From Luidia sarsii (lineage: Eukaryota > Echinodermata > Asteroidea > Paxillosida > Luidiidae), in NCBI GenBank assembly GCA_949987565.1, contig OX465102.1, forward strand, positions 9,678,212 through 9,742,211: a DNA stretch of 64,000 bases. Direction: 5' to 3'. Of the stretch, positions 34,701 through 42,147 are shown one piece after another. A program made the translations under genes and the position numbers. The notes under the pieces were generated by a model, which saw only the letters and a program-made list of their open reading frames with translations, was not told where the DNA came from and made no database searches. Each line of letters opens with the position of its first letter. Position 1 is the first letter of the stretch.

Positions 34701-37700
34701 TCTCCACAGGGAAATTGTAAAGGCGTATAGGTCTCCACAAGGTTTTCACGAAACTGGTATTTGGAAATAACTCAAAATTTGGAAATTTGGGATTGAAGTG
34801 TTGTATATTAAAGGGACATACACATATGGTCCAAATTTCTTCCCATGAAAGTGAATGTGGTTGAAACGGGAGCATTTTTAAAACATTGTTTCTCATTCGG
34901 TGGTGTGAGTGCACGAGAAACCAAGCCATGTCTCCACAAGGATACAGATTCAGGAGTGTGGGTGCCTACCTGTGATGTAGGTCAGATCAAGATCAAAGTC
35001 GTCCTCCTTGTATCTTCTCTTGTTCTGAGAAACCTGAAGCACAACAAGAAAACCGCTTCATCTAGATGGATGCAATACTTTTGATTGAATTCAAACAAAC
35101 GAATGGACTAACTAATGAACGTAACCAACAACAATTCCTAAGAAGCCTGTTGGCCCCAGACTTGATGGTATGCACACTGTCAGCTGCTCAATTAGATGAA
35201 CAGCAAATGAACAAACAACCAAACAGTAATTAATAATAAGTTAATAGAGCACGGATGAAAAGACACAAATGACTGATTAATGAGACATTATGGGCAGAGA
35301 GAGATTCAGATTATGGACAAACTATCTCTTTCTTGTTTCTTTTTTGTTGTTGATAAATCCAGATCTAACCATCCACTATGCCGAGATCCCAAAATGGAAG
35401 TCAAGGCCCTACCATCTTCCTTGTTGCCTTGGAAACGTGCTTCCTCTCGCTGAGAAGCCTGACGAGGAGGAAGATGCGGAGGATACGGAAGATGACCACC
35501 AACCTGCAAGCGAGTCATCAGAACCAAGAGGGAAAACGTCATCATTGGCTGGGGTTGTCTGTCTAGAGCAAGTTCACCAGAAACAGGCAGGTACAGTCAT
35601 GTATTGTGAGCTTACCCTAATAGTGGTAGGTTTGCGGTGACACCATGTAGCACTTCTCTTTCAATAAGGAGTGTGGCTCTGAAAAGAGCCAGTAACTCTG
35701 AGTTACCGGCTCTTTTCAGTTACATGGTGTCATTGCAAACCTTGCACTTACCGGTAGTATTTCCACCATGCAAACCTTCCACTTAGTATTTCCACCATGC
35801 AAACTTTCCACTTAGTATTTCCACCATGCAAACCTTCCACTTAGTATTTCCACCATGCAAACCTTCCACTTAGTATTTGCACCATGCAAACCTTCCACTT
35901 AGTATTTCCACCATGCAAACCTTCCACTTAGTATTTCCACCATGCAAACCTTCCACTTAGTATTTCCACCATGCAAACCTTCCACTTAGTATTTCCACCA
36001 TGCAAACCTTCCACTTAGTATTTCCAACATGCAAATCTTCCACTTAGTATTTCCAACATGCAAACCTTCCGCTTAGTATTTCCACCATATAAACCTTCCA
36101 CTTAGTATTTCCACCATGCAAACCTTCCACTTTAATAGTATTTCCACCATGCAAACCTTCCACTTAGTATTTCCACCATGCAAACCTTCCACTTAGTATT
36201 TCCACCATGCAAACCTTCCACTTAGTATTTCCATCATGCAAACCTTCCACTTAGTATTTCCACCATGCAAACCTTCCACTTAGTATTTCCACCATGCAAA
36301 CCTTCCACTTACTATTTCCACCATGCAAACCTTTCACTTGGTATTTCCACCATGCAAACCTTCAAGTCTTATCTAACTGACCCTTCCCAATAACTACCAC
36401 CCACAACTTTTTATCCTGAAATTTCTATGCCAGCGGGGACCTTTCCTCAAAGGTCCCCGCTGGCGCTGGAGAAAGATTGCTGCTAGGTTTGAAACATAAG
36501 TAAGCAGTTTAGCGGCCAGCCTGTTCACTGTAAGAGGAGATCGAGCATGGTTGAATACACCAGTCAGAACTGTGTACTATTGTTCAGGTAGCCACATGGG
36601 TTTTGGCACTACTCTTGACTGACAGGCAATACCGACTACTGATAGGCCAGCTGTGGGTGGACTGGACTACAGGGCATGCCATAGCATTGAATGAGGCCGA
36701 GGTTGAGCTCAACTTGGAGTGAATGGACTGACCAGATAACATTCATTTGCCTTAAATTCAATTGACTAACACTACAGTAGCTTCTAGCAAGGGTTAGTTG
36801 TTAATGTTGAGGCAATGTAATGCAATGCCATGCTTGGCAGGCTTTTATGACTACGGGCCAAGAACTCTTACTTTAGATAGCTCCCCGTGAAGTCCACAGC
36901 CACGTAGACCATTGTGACAGCTCCCGTGACTGTGACAATCAGAAGGTCCAGCAAATCCAACTTGGTCCGAAAGAACTTCTTCCTACATGTAATTGTTTTT
37001 TTTGAAACAAAGAATTGTTATGGGAGAGAAAATAAAATTAGGAAAAAGAACTCTTGATTTCACGAACAACTTATCTTTACCAAATGCCAGGGCCAGCCCA
37101 CTATAAGGCTTATTCCATTCCTCTGTGCATGCCTGCTGCAGTCTTCCTGATCAGAAAATGCAAGGCATGAATATAAAAGGCCTTTGTCTTTGTTTTGTTT
37201 AATGTTATACTACGTTTTGAAAAAAAGAATCCAAAGCTTCAACTTTAACAAAGAACTCAGATTTTAGCTTTTAAATAACAGAGACGAAGCCAGAGCCGAA
37301 GCTTAAGCCTGGTTTTGGAAAAAAAAGGGCTCAAAATCTGAAGCCAATTTACCGAAAAAATTTGGTAGGAAGTACATGACAAGCGCTCACCCTTTGGCAA
37401 ACATTCTAAGGCAGATCTCGATGAAGAAGTAGCACCAGATGGTGACCGAGACGGCGTCGTAGGCCTCCAACGTGGTCATATTTTGAGGATTGAGGGCGAT
37501 GTCCAGGATGACGATGGTGATATCGAAAATGACCAGACACACGCCTATCAATCTATTGGTGAGAAGACACTGGGATCGTTATTCGCACTCCGAGGGGGCA
37601 GAATTACTGATTGAGATCTTGAAAGAGTGAAGACAGAGAGAGAGAGAGAGAGAGACGGCGAGGACGATGAAGATGAGGATGATGTTGAAGGAAGATGAGG

Positions 37701-39506
37701 AAGATGGGGGGAGGTGAGGAATATGAAGAGGAAGATGAGGAAGAAGATGAGGAAGAAGATGAGAAGGAAGATGAGGAGGAAGATGAGGAGGAATAAGAAG
37801 AGGAAGATGAGGATTATGAGGAGGAAGATGAGGAGGAAGATGAGGAGGAAGATGAGGAAGATGAGGAGGAAGATGAGGAGGAAGATGAGAAGGAAGATGG
37901 GGAAGATGAGGGGGAAGATGAGGAAGATGAGGATGGTAAGGAAGATGAGGAATATGAAGAGGAAGATGAGAAAGATGAGGAGGAAGATGAGGAAGAAGAG
38001 GAAGGTGAGGAATATGAAGAGGAAGATGAGGAGGAAGATGAGGAGGAAGATGAAGAGGAAGATGAGGAAGATGAGGAGAAAGATGAGGAGGAAGATGACA
38101 AAGATGAGGAGGAATATGAGGAGGAAGATGAGGAAGAAGAGGAGGCGAGGAAGATGAGGAATAAGAAGAGGAAGATGACAAAGATGAGGAGGAATATGAG
38201 GAAGAAGAGGAAGGTGAGGAATATGAGGAATATGAGGAATATGAAAAGGAAGATGAGGAGGAAGATGAGAAAGATGAGAAGGAAGATGAAAAGGAAGATG
38301 GGAAGGAAGATGAGAAGGAAGTTGAGAAGGAAGAAGAGAACAAGGAGGGGATGGGGGATCGGGAAATCTGGAAATTCCTTTATTTACAAGATTTATTTTG
38401 TGAATAGTTCTTCAGTCAAGAGGACAATCCAAAATGAGTGCATGCGAGGGGATGTTTAATGTCGTCAATATCTGGTTGTCCGGTTGTCCCCAATGAAATA
38501 TTGGCTGGATATAATAATAGTCTGTCCATCTCTTGAATCACACATTACCTGACTGCTAGATGCTCAATGATCCTCTTGGTTTTCAGTCTAGCTTTCCTGA
38601 AGAAAATCGGAAAGAAAAGGGTTGGCTGTGTGAATTACATTAAAATTTTCCATGGAGTAGTAAAGGGAGTAGTAAAGGGAGCATTCATCATTAGAAGGGT
38701 TTCAATCAACTTGGAAATATCGGCGAAGTAGCCGTGTTGTGCCGTGATATGGGGGCGGCCATGTTTGGTGATTGTTTGCTACCCACTTTTAAGGTTTTTC
38801 ACATGACGTCACCTGAACGCCAAAGACTAATTAGCATGTGCACAGGAGTGATCCAAATCCGCGGAAGTGCATGCAAAAATGAAATGTGAGTATTTCCATT
38901 GGACATTTGATGACTGGAAGGTATGAGCATTCCGCATACACGCTGATTGGTAAAAAGCATGTGACTGAAAAAACTCTATAGGTCAAGTGACCTACATGTA
39001 TAGGGCGCAATCGGTCAATTAGCATACTTGAGATTGGGATGCCTGATGACCGCTACGTGCACGGGGTCCTCCGCCTCAAACTGGACGTTCTGGCTGCCGG
39101 GGAACGTCCCGCTCTCCTCCCCAGTGGCCGCGTCACCGCCAGGGTCGTCGAAGAGCTTGTGGCCTCCGAGGGGCGCCGCCTCCTTCCCGGCGTTAGCGTC
39201 GGGGTTGGCGTTGCGATACGCGGCGTGCAGCCCGTTGCTGGTGAGCTGGATGGGCCGGCAGTCGCCGTTGCTGCTTCCGCCGTTCCCGGCGTTCTTGGGA
39301 CGTCCAGCCGCTGTCGGTGGGGGGAAGATGCTGTCCGCCGTCAGGGGCGGGCGGGTGGGCTCAGATGACTGGGCGGGCGCCGGAGGCGGGGCGGGGGCCG
39401 GGGGCGGGGCAGACAGGGGCGGGCCGTCATCTGCCCCATCGGCGTCGTCTATCAGGTAGCGGTGAAGGCTGCTGTCGTCCGCCATGGAGTCTGTCACTGC
39501 GGACAC
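25660..39506 (-). CDS. VSP: Voltage-sensing phosphoinositide phosphatase (TPTE/Ci-VSP family), 16 exons, 628 aa
   Basis: Membrane protein in which a four-helix voltage sensor controls a PTEN-like phosphatase and C2 domain. The family removes phosphate from PI(4,5)P2 and PI(3,4,5)P3 on depolarisation. Coding exons (minus): 39028-39506, 38549-38596, 37391-37552, 36872-36982, 35413-35503, 34970-35033, 34033-34158, 33513-33594, 32671-32759, 32066-32127, 31688-31768, 30162-30267, 29457-29554, 28011-28109, 26573-26643, 25660-25777. They sum to 1887 nt and every phase matches. Order: a disordered Pro/Ala/Gly-rich N-terminus (1-160), S1-S2 (176-229), S3 (230-266), S4 (268-284), the basic linker [15 protein letters not shown], and the phosphatase with HCKGGKGRTG (Cys413, Arg419; Gly not Ala after CK, as in VSPs rather than PTEN). 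A C2 domain follows, ending QESDA. S4 arginine spacing is unusual. Symbol is generic; vertebrate orthologues are TPTE/TPTE2. Confidence 0.96.
26030..26095 (+). mobile_element. Short fragment with hAT-like end
   Basis: TAGGCTTGGGCGGTTTTAGA at 26032 matches the terminal sequence of the hAT-like element at 48295-50654. Only the end is present. It lies in VSP intron 15. Confidence 0.5.
26573..26643 (-). CDS. VSP: VSP exon 15 (C2 domain)
   Basis: Acceptor ctgcctccag then AAAATCCCC; encodes [20 protein letters not shown] and TDNR; donor GTAAGA. Corresponds to the YD.CPF.FWF block of the C2 domain. Confidence 0.95.
26770..27075 (+). repeat. tRNA-derived SINE, near full unit
   Basis: Body from GACTTGAGTTGAAAAAGCTG-like sequence at 26770 through GATCCCTGGAGATATACCGT, then the tRNA-like module at 26972-27045 (GGGCTGGATACCTCAGATGG ... 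ATCCCAGTCCAGTC), then the tail CTTTCTTTGCC. It lies in VSP intron 14. Confidence 0.85.
27607..27877. mobile_element. TA-flanked MITE, GACCGATTGCGTGACCACTG family, copy 1
   Basis: Left end GACAGATTGTGTGACCACTG, right end the inverse of GACCGACTGCGCGACCACTG, both bordered by TA. The interior TTTGGCACAGAGCAG and GAAATGTACAAAGAAGAATG are as in 53519-53739. About 45 bp extra near the left end looks like an internal duplication of the terminal repeat. It lies in VSP intron 14. Confidence 0.8.
28011..28109 (-). CDS. VSP: VSP exon 14 (C2 domain)
   Basis: Acceptor ctctgttcag then GTCCTGTATG; encodes [20 protein letters not shown] and [13 protein letters not shown]; donor GTAAGG. Confidence 0.95.
28360..29105. 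repeat. CCCTG pentanucleotide array in VSP intron 13
   Basis: About 745 bp of CCCTG units, with a higher-order pattern on the left (CTGGCCTGCCTTGCTTTGTC spaced about 60 bp apart) and near-pure CCCTG on the right. The sense strand of VSP carries CAGGG and is G-rich. Open frames on all six frames here are artefacts of the pentamer. Confidence 0.97.
29457..29554 (-). CDS. VSP: VSP exon 13 (C2 domain)
   Basis: Acceptor tcggtgcag then GTGTTGGG; encodes [20 protein letters not shown] and [12 protein letters not shown]; donor GTAAGC. Confidence 0.94.
29600..30140. repeat. Degenerate ~32-bp minisatellite (GTGATTGGCTGGCACCAG)
   Basis: Repeated TGTGATTGGCTGGCACCAGT with variable spacers. Contains many ATTGG (inverted CCAAT) motifs, probably incidental. 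It lies in VSP intron 12 and runs up to exon 12. Confidence 0.85.
30162..30267 (-). CDS. VSP: VSP exon 12 (phosphatase-C2 junction)
   Basis: Acceptor actatttacag then AACCGTTACG; encodes [20 protein letters not shown], then [15 protein letters not shown]; donor GTAAGC. Confidence 0.94.
30962..31170. mobile_element. GGCC...GGCC MITE copy
   Basis: Starts GGCCGTTTACGAAATGAAGG, carries CACAGGCATCTAGAAACAGG and ends GGATTCGTAAAGGGCC. It lies in VSP intron 11. Confidence 0.75.
31255..31560. repeat. ~38-bp minisatellite (GACTCATAGGAATGCCCTTG)
   Basis: About eight copies of GGGACTCATAGGAATGCCCT followed by TGATAGCCGTAGCCATA. It lies in VSP intron 11, about 130 bp from exon 11. Confidence 0.9.
31688..31768 (-). 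CDS. VSP: VSP exon 11 (phosphatase)
   Basis: Acceptor tttgtctgtgcag then GATTGCATGG; encodes [20 protein letters not shown] and GVDTPSQ, matching the EYF..RRTD...GD..QGV block; donor GTGAGA. Confidence 0.96.
32066..32127 (-). CDS. VSP: VSP exon 10 (completes catalytic loop)
   Basis: Acceptor accactatag then GAAGGACGGG; completes GRTG of the HCKGGKGRTG P-loop and reads [17 protein letters not shown]; donor GTGAGT. Contains the catalytic Arg419. Confidence 0.96.
32295..32410. mobile_element. Foldback element (GGTTTGCGGTGACACC family), 116 bp
   Basis: Outer arms AAGTGGAAGGTTTGCGGTGA and the inverse near TCACCGCAAACCTTCCACTT, with an inner GCTCTTTTCAGAGC hairpin. It lies in VSP intron 9. Confidence 0.85.
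32467..32590 (-). repeat. tRNA-derived SINE copy, 5' side of VSP exon 9 on the map
   Basis: Near-intact tRNA-like module 32467-32538 in minus orientation plus the body start (gtcaactagtctttgccggg). Opposite in orientation to 32820-33070, so the two flank the catalytic exon as an inverted pair. Confidence 0.85.
32671..32759 (-). CDS. VSP: VSP exon 9 (catalytic cysteine)
   Basis: Acceptor ttgttttgcag then AGATCTTGTAG; encodes [20 protein letters not shown] and [10 protein letters not shown] with Cys413; donor GTGATT. The 89-nt exon splits the P-loop with exon 10. Confidence 0.96.
32820..33070 (+). repeat. tRNA-derived SINE copy, 3' side of VSP exon 9 on the map
   Basis: Body (TTGGTTGTTTGCATCTGAAT, GAGATATACAGCAGTTCATA) followed by the tRNA-like module at 32982-33054 (GGCTGGATAGCTCAGGTGGT ... 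TCGGGTTCAAATCCCC). Confidence 0.85.
33240..33440 (+). repeat. tRNA-derived SINE copy (intact cloverleaf)
   Basis: 33308-33380 carries the tRNA-like module (GGCTGGATAGCTCAGATGGA ... GGTTCAAGTCCCGGTCCAGT) with the tail CAAAGTTGTCTTTGCCAATT. It lies in VSP intron 8, next to a fragment of the satellite founder at 33095-33230. Confidence 0.85.
33513..33594 (-). CDS. VSP: VSP exon 8 (phosphatase)
   Basis: Acceptor tttctcatcag then TCGAGCGCC; encodes [20 protein letters not shown] and HNVPRL, matching the ERGYDE...V.V.DHNVP block; donor GTGAGT. Confidence 0.96.
34033..34158 (-). CDS. VSP: VSP exon 7 (start of phosphatase domain)
   Basis: Acceptor ggtttgcag then ATAGGTGC; encodes [20 protein letters not shown] and [20 protein letters not shown], then LC; donor GTAAGT. 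The FPSSG...YRNP block is diagnostic of the PTEN/VSP family. Confidence 0.97.
34382..34582. repeat. tRNA-like B-box fragment and single 57-bp-unit relative
   Basis: 34384-34420 reads GTGGGATTCGAACCCGCGAC, an inverted B box of another tRNA-like element. 34480-34582 contains GTCAATTCCTATTACCAGCC and CTCCCTATCTCCTTCTTTCC, one copy of the unit amplified at 11190-12419. Confidence 0.6.
34970..35033 (-). CDS. VSP: VSP exon 6 (phosphoinositide-binding linker)
   Basis: Acceptor gtgcttcag then GTTTCTCAG; encodes [20 protein letters not shown] and T; donor GTAGGC. This is the basic linker that couples the voltage sensor to the phosphatase. Confidence 0.96.
35413..35503 (-). CDS. VSP: VSP exon 5 (S4 voltage-sensing helix)
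   Basis: Acceptor tcgcttgcag then GTTGGTGGTC; encodes [30 protein letters not shown]; donor GTAGGG. Arginines at 273, 276, 282 and 287, with Leu at 279 and Ser at 285. Confidence 0.94.
35624..35750. mobile_element. Foldback element (GGTTTGCGGTGACACC family)
   Basis: TAGGTTTGCGGTGACACCAT and the inverse ATGGTGTCATTGCAAACCTT enclose GGCTCTGAAAAGAGCC and GGCTCTTTTCAG. Its right end merges into the 29-bp array that follows. It lies in VSP intron 4. Confidence 0.85.
35751..36365. repeat. 29-bp minisatellite (CATGCAAACCTTCCACTTAG)
   Basis: About 21 near-identical copies of CATGCAAACCTTCCACTTAG followed by TATTTCCAC. The unit is the outer flank of the foldback family (GCAAACCTTCCACTTAGTAT also at 46193-46215), so the array probably grew from that element's end. 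Confidence 0.95.
36366..36871. other. VSP intron 4, unassigned part
   Basis: Contains a short palindrome at 36435-36470 (GCGGGGACCTTTCCTCAAAG and its inverse). Otherwise no recognisable feature. Confidence 0.5.
36872..36982 (-). CDS. VSP: VSP exon 4 (S3)
   Basis: Acceptor attacatgtag then GAAGAAGTTC; encodes [20 protein letters not shown] and [16 protein letters not shown]; donor GTAAGA. The conserved S3 aspartates are present. Confidence 0.95.
37391..37552 (-). CDS. VSP: VSP exon 3 (S1 and S2)
   Basis: Acceptor tctcaccaatag then ATTGATAGGC; encodes [40 protein letters not shown] and [14 protein letters not shown]. Two membrane helices with the S1 aspartates and S2 glutamate typical of voltage sensors; donor GTGAGC. 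Confidence 0.96.
37630..38345. repeat. Purine-only tract, GAGGAAGAT/AGAGGA repeats
   Basis: About 715 bp of G and A with scattered T, unit GATGAGGAGGAAGATGAGGA and 9-bp variants. Lies in VSP intron 2, where the sense strand is pyrimidine-rich. Frames full of Met/Arg/Lys on one strand and Ser/Leu/Pro on the other are artefacts. Confidence 0.97.
38549..38596 (-). CDS. VSP: VSP exon 2 (pre-S1)
   Basis: Acceptor gattttcttcag then GAAAGCTAG; encodes [15 protein letters not shown]; donor GTAATG. Short 48-nt basic exon, phase-compatible on both sides. Confidence 0.88.
39028..39506 (-). CDS. VSP: VSP exon 1 (N-terminal cytosolic region)
   Basis: Starts at the first ATG ([20 protein letters not shown]); a second Met is at 39485. 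Low-complexity [12 protein letters not shown] and Gly/Asn-rich segments, ending [19 protein letters not shown]-rich compared with flanking DNA. Donor GTATGC. The poor conservation of this region in VSPs makes the exact start less certain. Confidence 0.85.
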
Positions 39507-39615
39507 TCATACGGTATCCTCCTTTGGCGCAAGTTCGGTGCTTTGAATATATCGTGGAAGGGAACATCATGATTGTCAAAAAACAATGAGTGAACAATCT
39601 AATACGACCTCGACC

Positions 39616-39690
39616 AGCTCGGTGGTCAAGTGGTTAAGACATCTGCACTAGAAAGCGGGAGTCGGGGATTCAAATTTTCCCGTCCGAGCT
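39616..39690 (+). repeat. Second tRNA-like SINE module
   Basis: AGCTCGG at 39616-39622 can pair with CCGAGCT at 39684-39690. It contains GGTGGTCAAGTGGTTAAGAC (A-box-like) and GGGATTCAAATTTTCCC (B-box-like). A related stretch is at 42373-42436 (AGCAGGAGTCATGGGTTCGA) and a fragment near 55228-55250. Confidence 0.65.
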
Positions 39691-39916
39691 GCCCCGGGCC
39701 TAAGGGTTTCACATCAACTTGGTCCATAATCAACTTGGTCTCGGTCTGTGACCAACTCGGTCCGTAACCAACTTGGTCAGGGACCAACATTTTTGTGGGC
39801 AATTTTTGTGATTTTTTTTTCATCAGGCATCGGGCAAAGCACTGAGCACTCACTCAGTGCTTATTAATATAAATATAATATTAATAATACTACTTATTCA
39901 GTTTATTATGTCAAGC

Positions 39917-40754
39917 TAGTCCGAGTAACTTTGACCCTTACAATTACCCTTAAAAAAAAATTGAGGGGGTCGGGCCGCTCGGGCGATCCTATCGCCCAAC
40001 CCCCTCAATTTTTCTTCAAAACAAGGCGATTGTATTTGTAACTAGTGTATACCCCCAGAACTGTGGGGTTCTACTTCGTCCGCTGCTCTCCCGACCGGAA
40101 CCCCACAGATAACTATCCTTTTTTCCCATAGGCTTCTGTGTAACGTTCACAAGTGCTGTGGCATAGGGATCAGCAGGTTCAGCATAACTCATAAAATACT
40201 GCTTCATTTGGCCCAAGATTTCTAGCAAATGTGGTTTACATACCATGCACCTGTGTGCAACTGTCCATGTGGCGAAAATGTGTCGATTTCCCCCCAAAAA
40301 TGGGCGAAAACCTCCCGGTTTGGTCGGAAAATCCAAACGGCAGCGCCGCAACTGGCAGTCTGGTCCCCAGTACGTCTTCGCAGCAAGGCGCTATACCGTA
40401 CTACAGGGACCAGACTGCCAGTTACGGAGCTGCCGTTTGAATGTTGCAACTGAACCGGGAGGTTTTCGCCCATTTTTGGGGGGAAATCGCCACATTTTCG
40501 CCACATGGACAGTTGCACACAGGTGCGTGGTATGTAAACCACATTTGCTAGAAATCTTGGGCCAAATGAAGCAGTATTTTATGAGTTATGCTGAACCTGC
40601 TGATCCCTATGCCACAGCACTTGTGAACGTTACACAGAAGCCTATGGGAAAAAAGCCTAGTTATCTGTGGGGTTCCAGTCGGGAGAGCAGCGGACGATGT
40701 AGAACCCCACAGTTCTGTGGGTAACTAGTGTAAGGGTCCAAGTTACTCGGACTT
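39917..40754. mobile_element. Large foldback element with ~340-bp arms and 9-bp target duplication
   Basis: Starts TAGTCCGAGTAACTTTGACC and ends GGGTCCAAGTTACTCGGACT plus T. It is flanked by ATGTCAAGC at 39908-39916 and 40755-40763. Positions 40040-40380 and 40390-40735 are long inverted arms (e.g. GCTTCTGTGTAACGTTCACA and its inverse). About 90 bp of extra sequence (GTCGGGCCGCTCGGGCGATC) occurs only in the left arm. Long arms with 9-bp duplications recall Mutator-like or foldback transposons. Open frames on both strands here are mirror images of the arms. Confidence 0.85.
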
Positions 40755-40763
40755 ATGTCAAGC

Positions 40764-41280
40764 AAGGCAAACCCTCAGGCTTCATTGAATCTGTGCTGTG
40801 ACTGATTGTGATGCAATTGCCCTGTTTATCATAAAAAAATGAACATTAATAATTTCATATTATAATAATTGATAATAATAAATTGATAAATAATAATTGA
40901 TAATAAACGAAGTTCATTACCGGTAATCATTATGCAAATTAAAACTAGACTAGCCCTGACATTGACAATCATAATGACTTGTATTTGTAGATCGAAATTT
41001 TAGCGAAATTTGGAACCACCAAATTCCGATAAAAAAGGGTGACTTGTCGGTCTAAGTTACTCGGTCTTGGTGGCATTGGTAGGTCTAATGACTGTTTCCG
41101 GGTTTCCATTCACACCACCACGGTGCTGTACCGATCGCGATCTTTGATTGAATCTCTTTTCCCGATTTTACTAGACCCAAAGGATAACTGGCAGTAGGAT
41201 AACTGTCCGGCATCTTGAAATCAACGAAAATACTCACGTTTTTCGTCAATATCTTGACTTCACGTTTTCGTCACAAAACC
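40764..41280. other. VSP-ANKLE2 intergenic stretch
   Basis: No gene seen. AT-rich to about 41000, then more CpG. 41050-41075 (CTAAGTTACTCGGTCTTGGT) is a trace of the 9-bp-duplication foldback family. Confidence 0.5.
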
Positions 41281-41305
41281 ATCCTACTTGTCAGTGGGCG
41301 TCGCC

Positions 41306-41450
41306 ATGTTTGATGGTAACCACGCGTCGATAACACGCGGGCCAACGAGAAGTCAACCGAGTGGGTACCAGTTACACGTTGACTCCGTAGACGAGTTGAG
41401 CGGTCTATTTGGAATAGATCGAGACGCGCTCAGACTCGTAAAAAGACGAT
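41306..41450 (+). CDS. Possible 5' exon of ANKLE2 (uncertain)
   Basis: An ATG in a CpG-richer stretch opens 48 codons (MFDGNHASITRGPTRSQPSG ... LRLVKRRC) before GTAAAC. That donor leaves phase 1, which matches the acceptor GTGCAG|GTACTG of the LEM exon at 44599. There is no sequence resemblance to known ANKLE2 N-termini and no membrane segment, so this rests on position and phase alone. Confidence 0.22.
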
Positions 41451-41887
41451 GTAAACGGCCGAATATTGGCTCGATTTAGCCCGATCGCTGATTACAAGCT
41501 GAGGTTAGTATTTTTTGATATGCCGTGCAAAACAGGATTGACGATCGTGCCAAACCAAGAGGGTATGCACTTGGACAATGTCACTGTTTACAAATTACAA
41601 ACGATTGGCATGAACCCGCATTGCAGATTGCAGACGTAGTGCAGACCGGCGTACATGATGATGTAATGTTAAATGCGAAATAGACTCTTTCACTTGTTTC
41701 AGTTTCAATGGACATTCTTCTGGAACTACACACACGACCTATTGCTCTATCACATGCACTACCTCAAACATCATATACCTCATCTCATGTAGAGTATGTA
41801 ATGTTCAGTAGACACTAGACAGTATGTTGGCGAGACTAAAAATACCCTCCAAATTTTTTTGAAAAACGTATCAATGGCCATAGGTCT

Positions 41888-41932
41888 ACTACTAGTACTA
41901 GTACTAGTACTAGTACTAACTACTAAGTACTA
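41888..41932. repeat. ACTAGT microsatellite
   Basis: ACTAGTACTAGTACTAGTAC, palindromic hexamers, just upstream of the Penelope-like remnant. Confidence 0.85.
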
Positions 41933-41946
41933 TCAAAACCGGTAAA

Positions 41947-42147
41947 ATGGACACCCCTGTTTGTGTTGGGTATCACTTCAATCTCCCTGATCATTTGATA
42001 TCAGATATGAGTGTACTGGGCATAGAAACCCTTGGTCACGGTAGTATAATTAGTAATGCTGTCCGTCTTAGCCTTGAGAAAATGTGGATGAAGCGTCTTC
42101 GGACTATTCAACCACATGGTCTCAACATCCAGGAGGGTAATGACTAA
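41947..42147 (+). pseudogene. Penelope-like retroelement remnant, GIY-YIG endonuclease C-terminus
   Basis: Encodes HFNLPDHLISDMSVLGIETL, then LEKMWMKRLRTIQPHGLNIQ and EGND. The HFN.P.H...D..V and W...L.T..P.GLN pattern is typical of the C-terminal endonuclease of Penelope-like (and related) elements. No reverse transcriptase lies upstream, so this is a 5'-truncated copy, as expected for target-primed insertion. About 280 bp downstream (42430-42480) lies a GGTCCTGCTAGGATCGAAAC module. Confidence 0.6.

Noticed and set aside
37579..38459. Ser-rich frame of 254 codons and Met/Lys/Arg-rich frames
   Set aside because: They arise from the GA-only repeat and its complement in VSP intron 2. No non-repetitive protein sequence is attached.
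40016..40724. Paired frames of 111-159 codons on opposite strands
   Set aside because: They are mirror images produced by the inverted arms of the foldback element.
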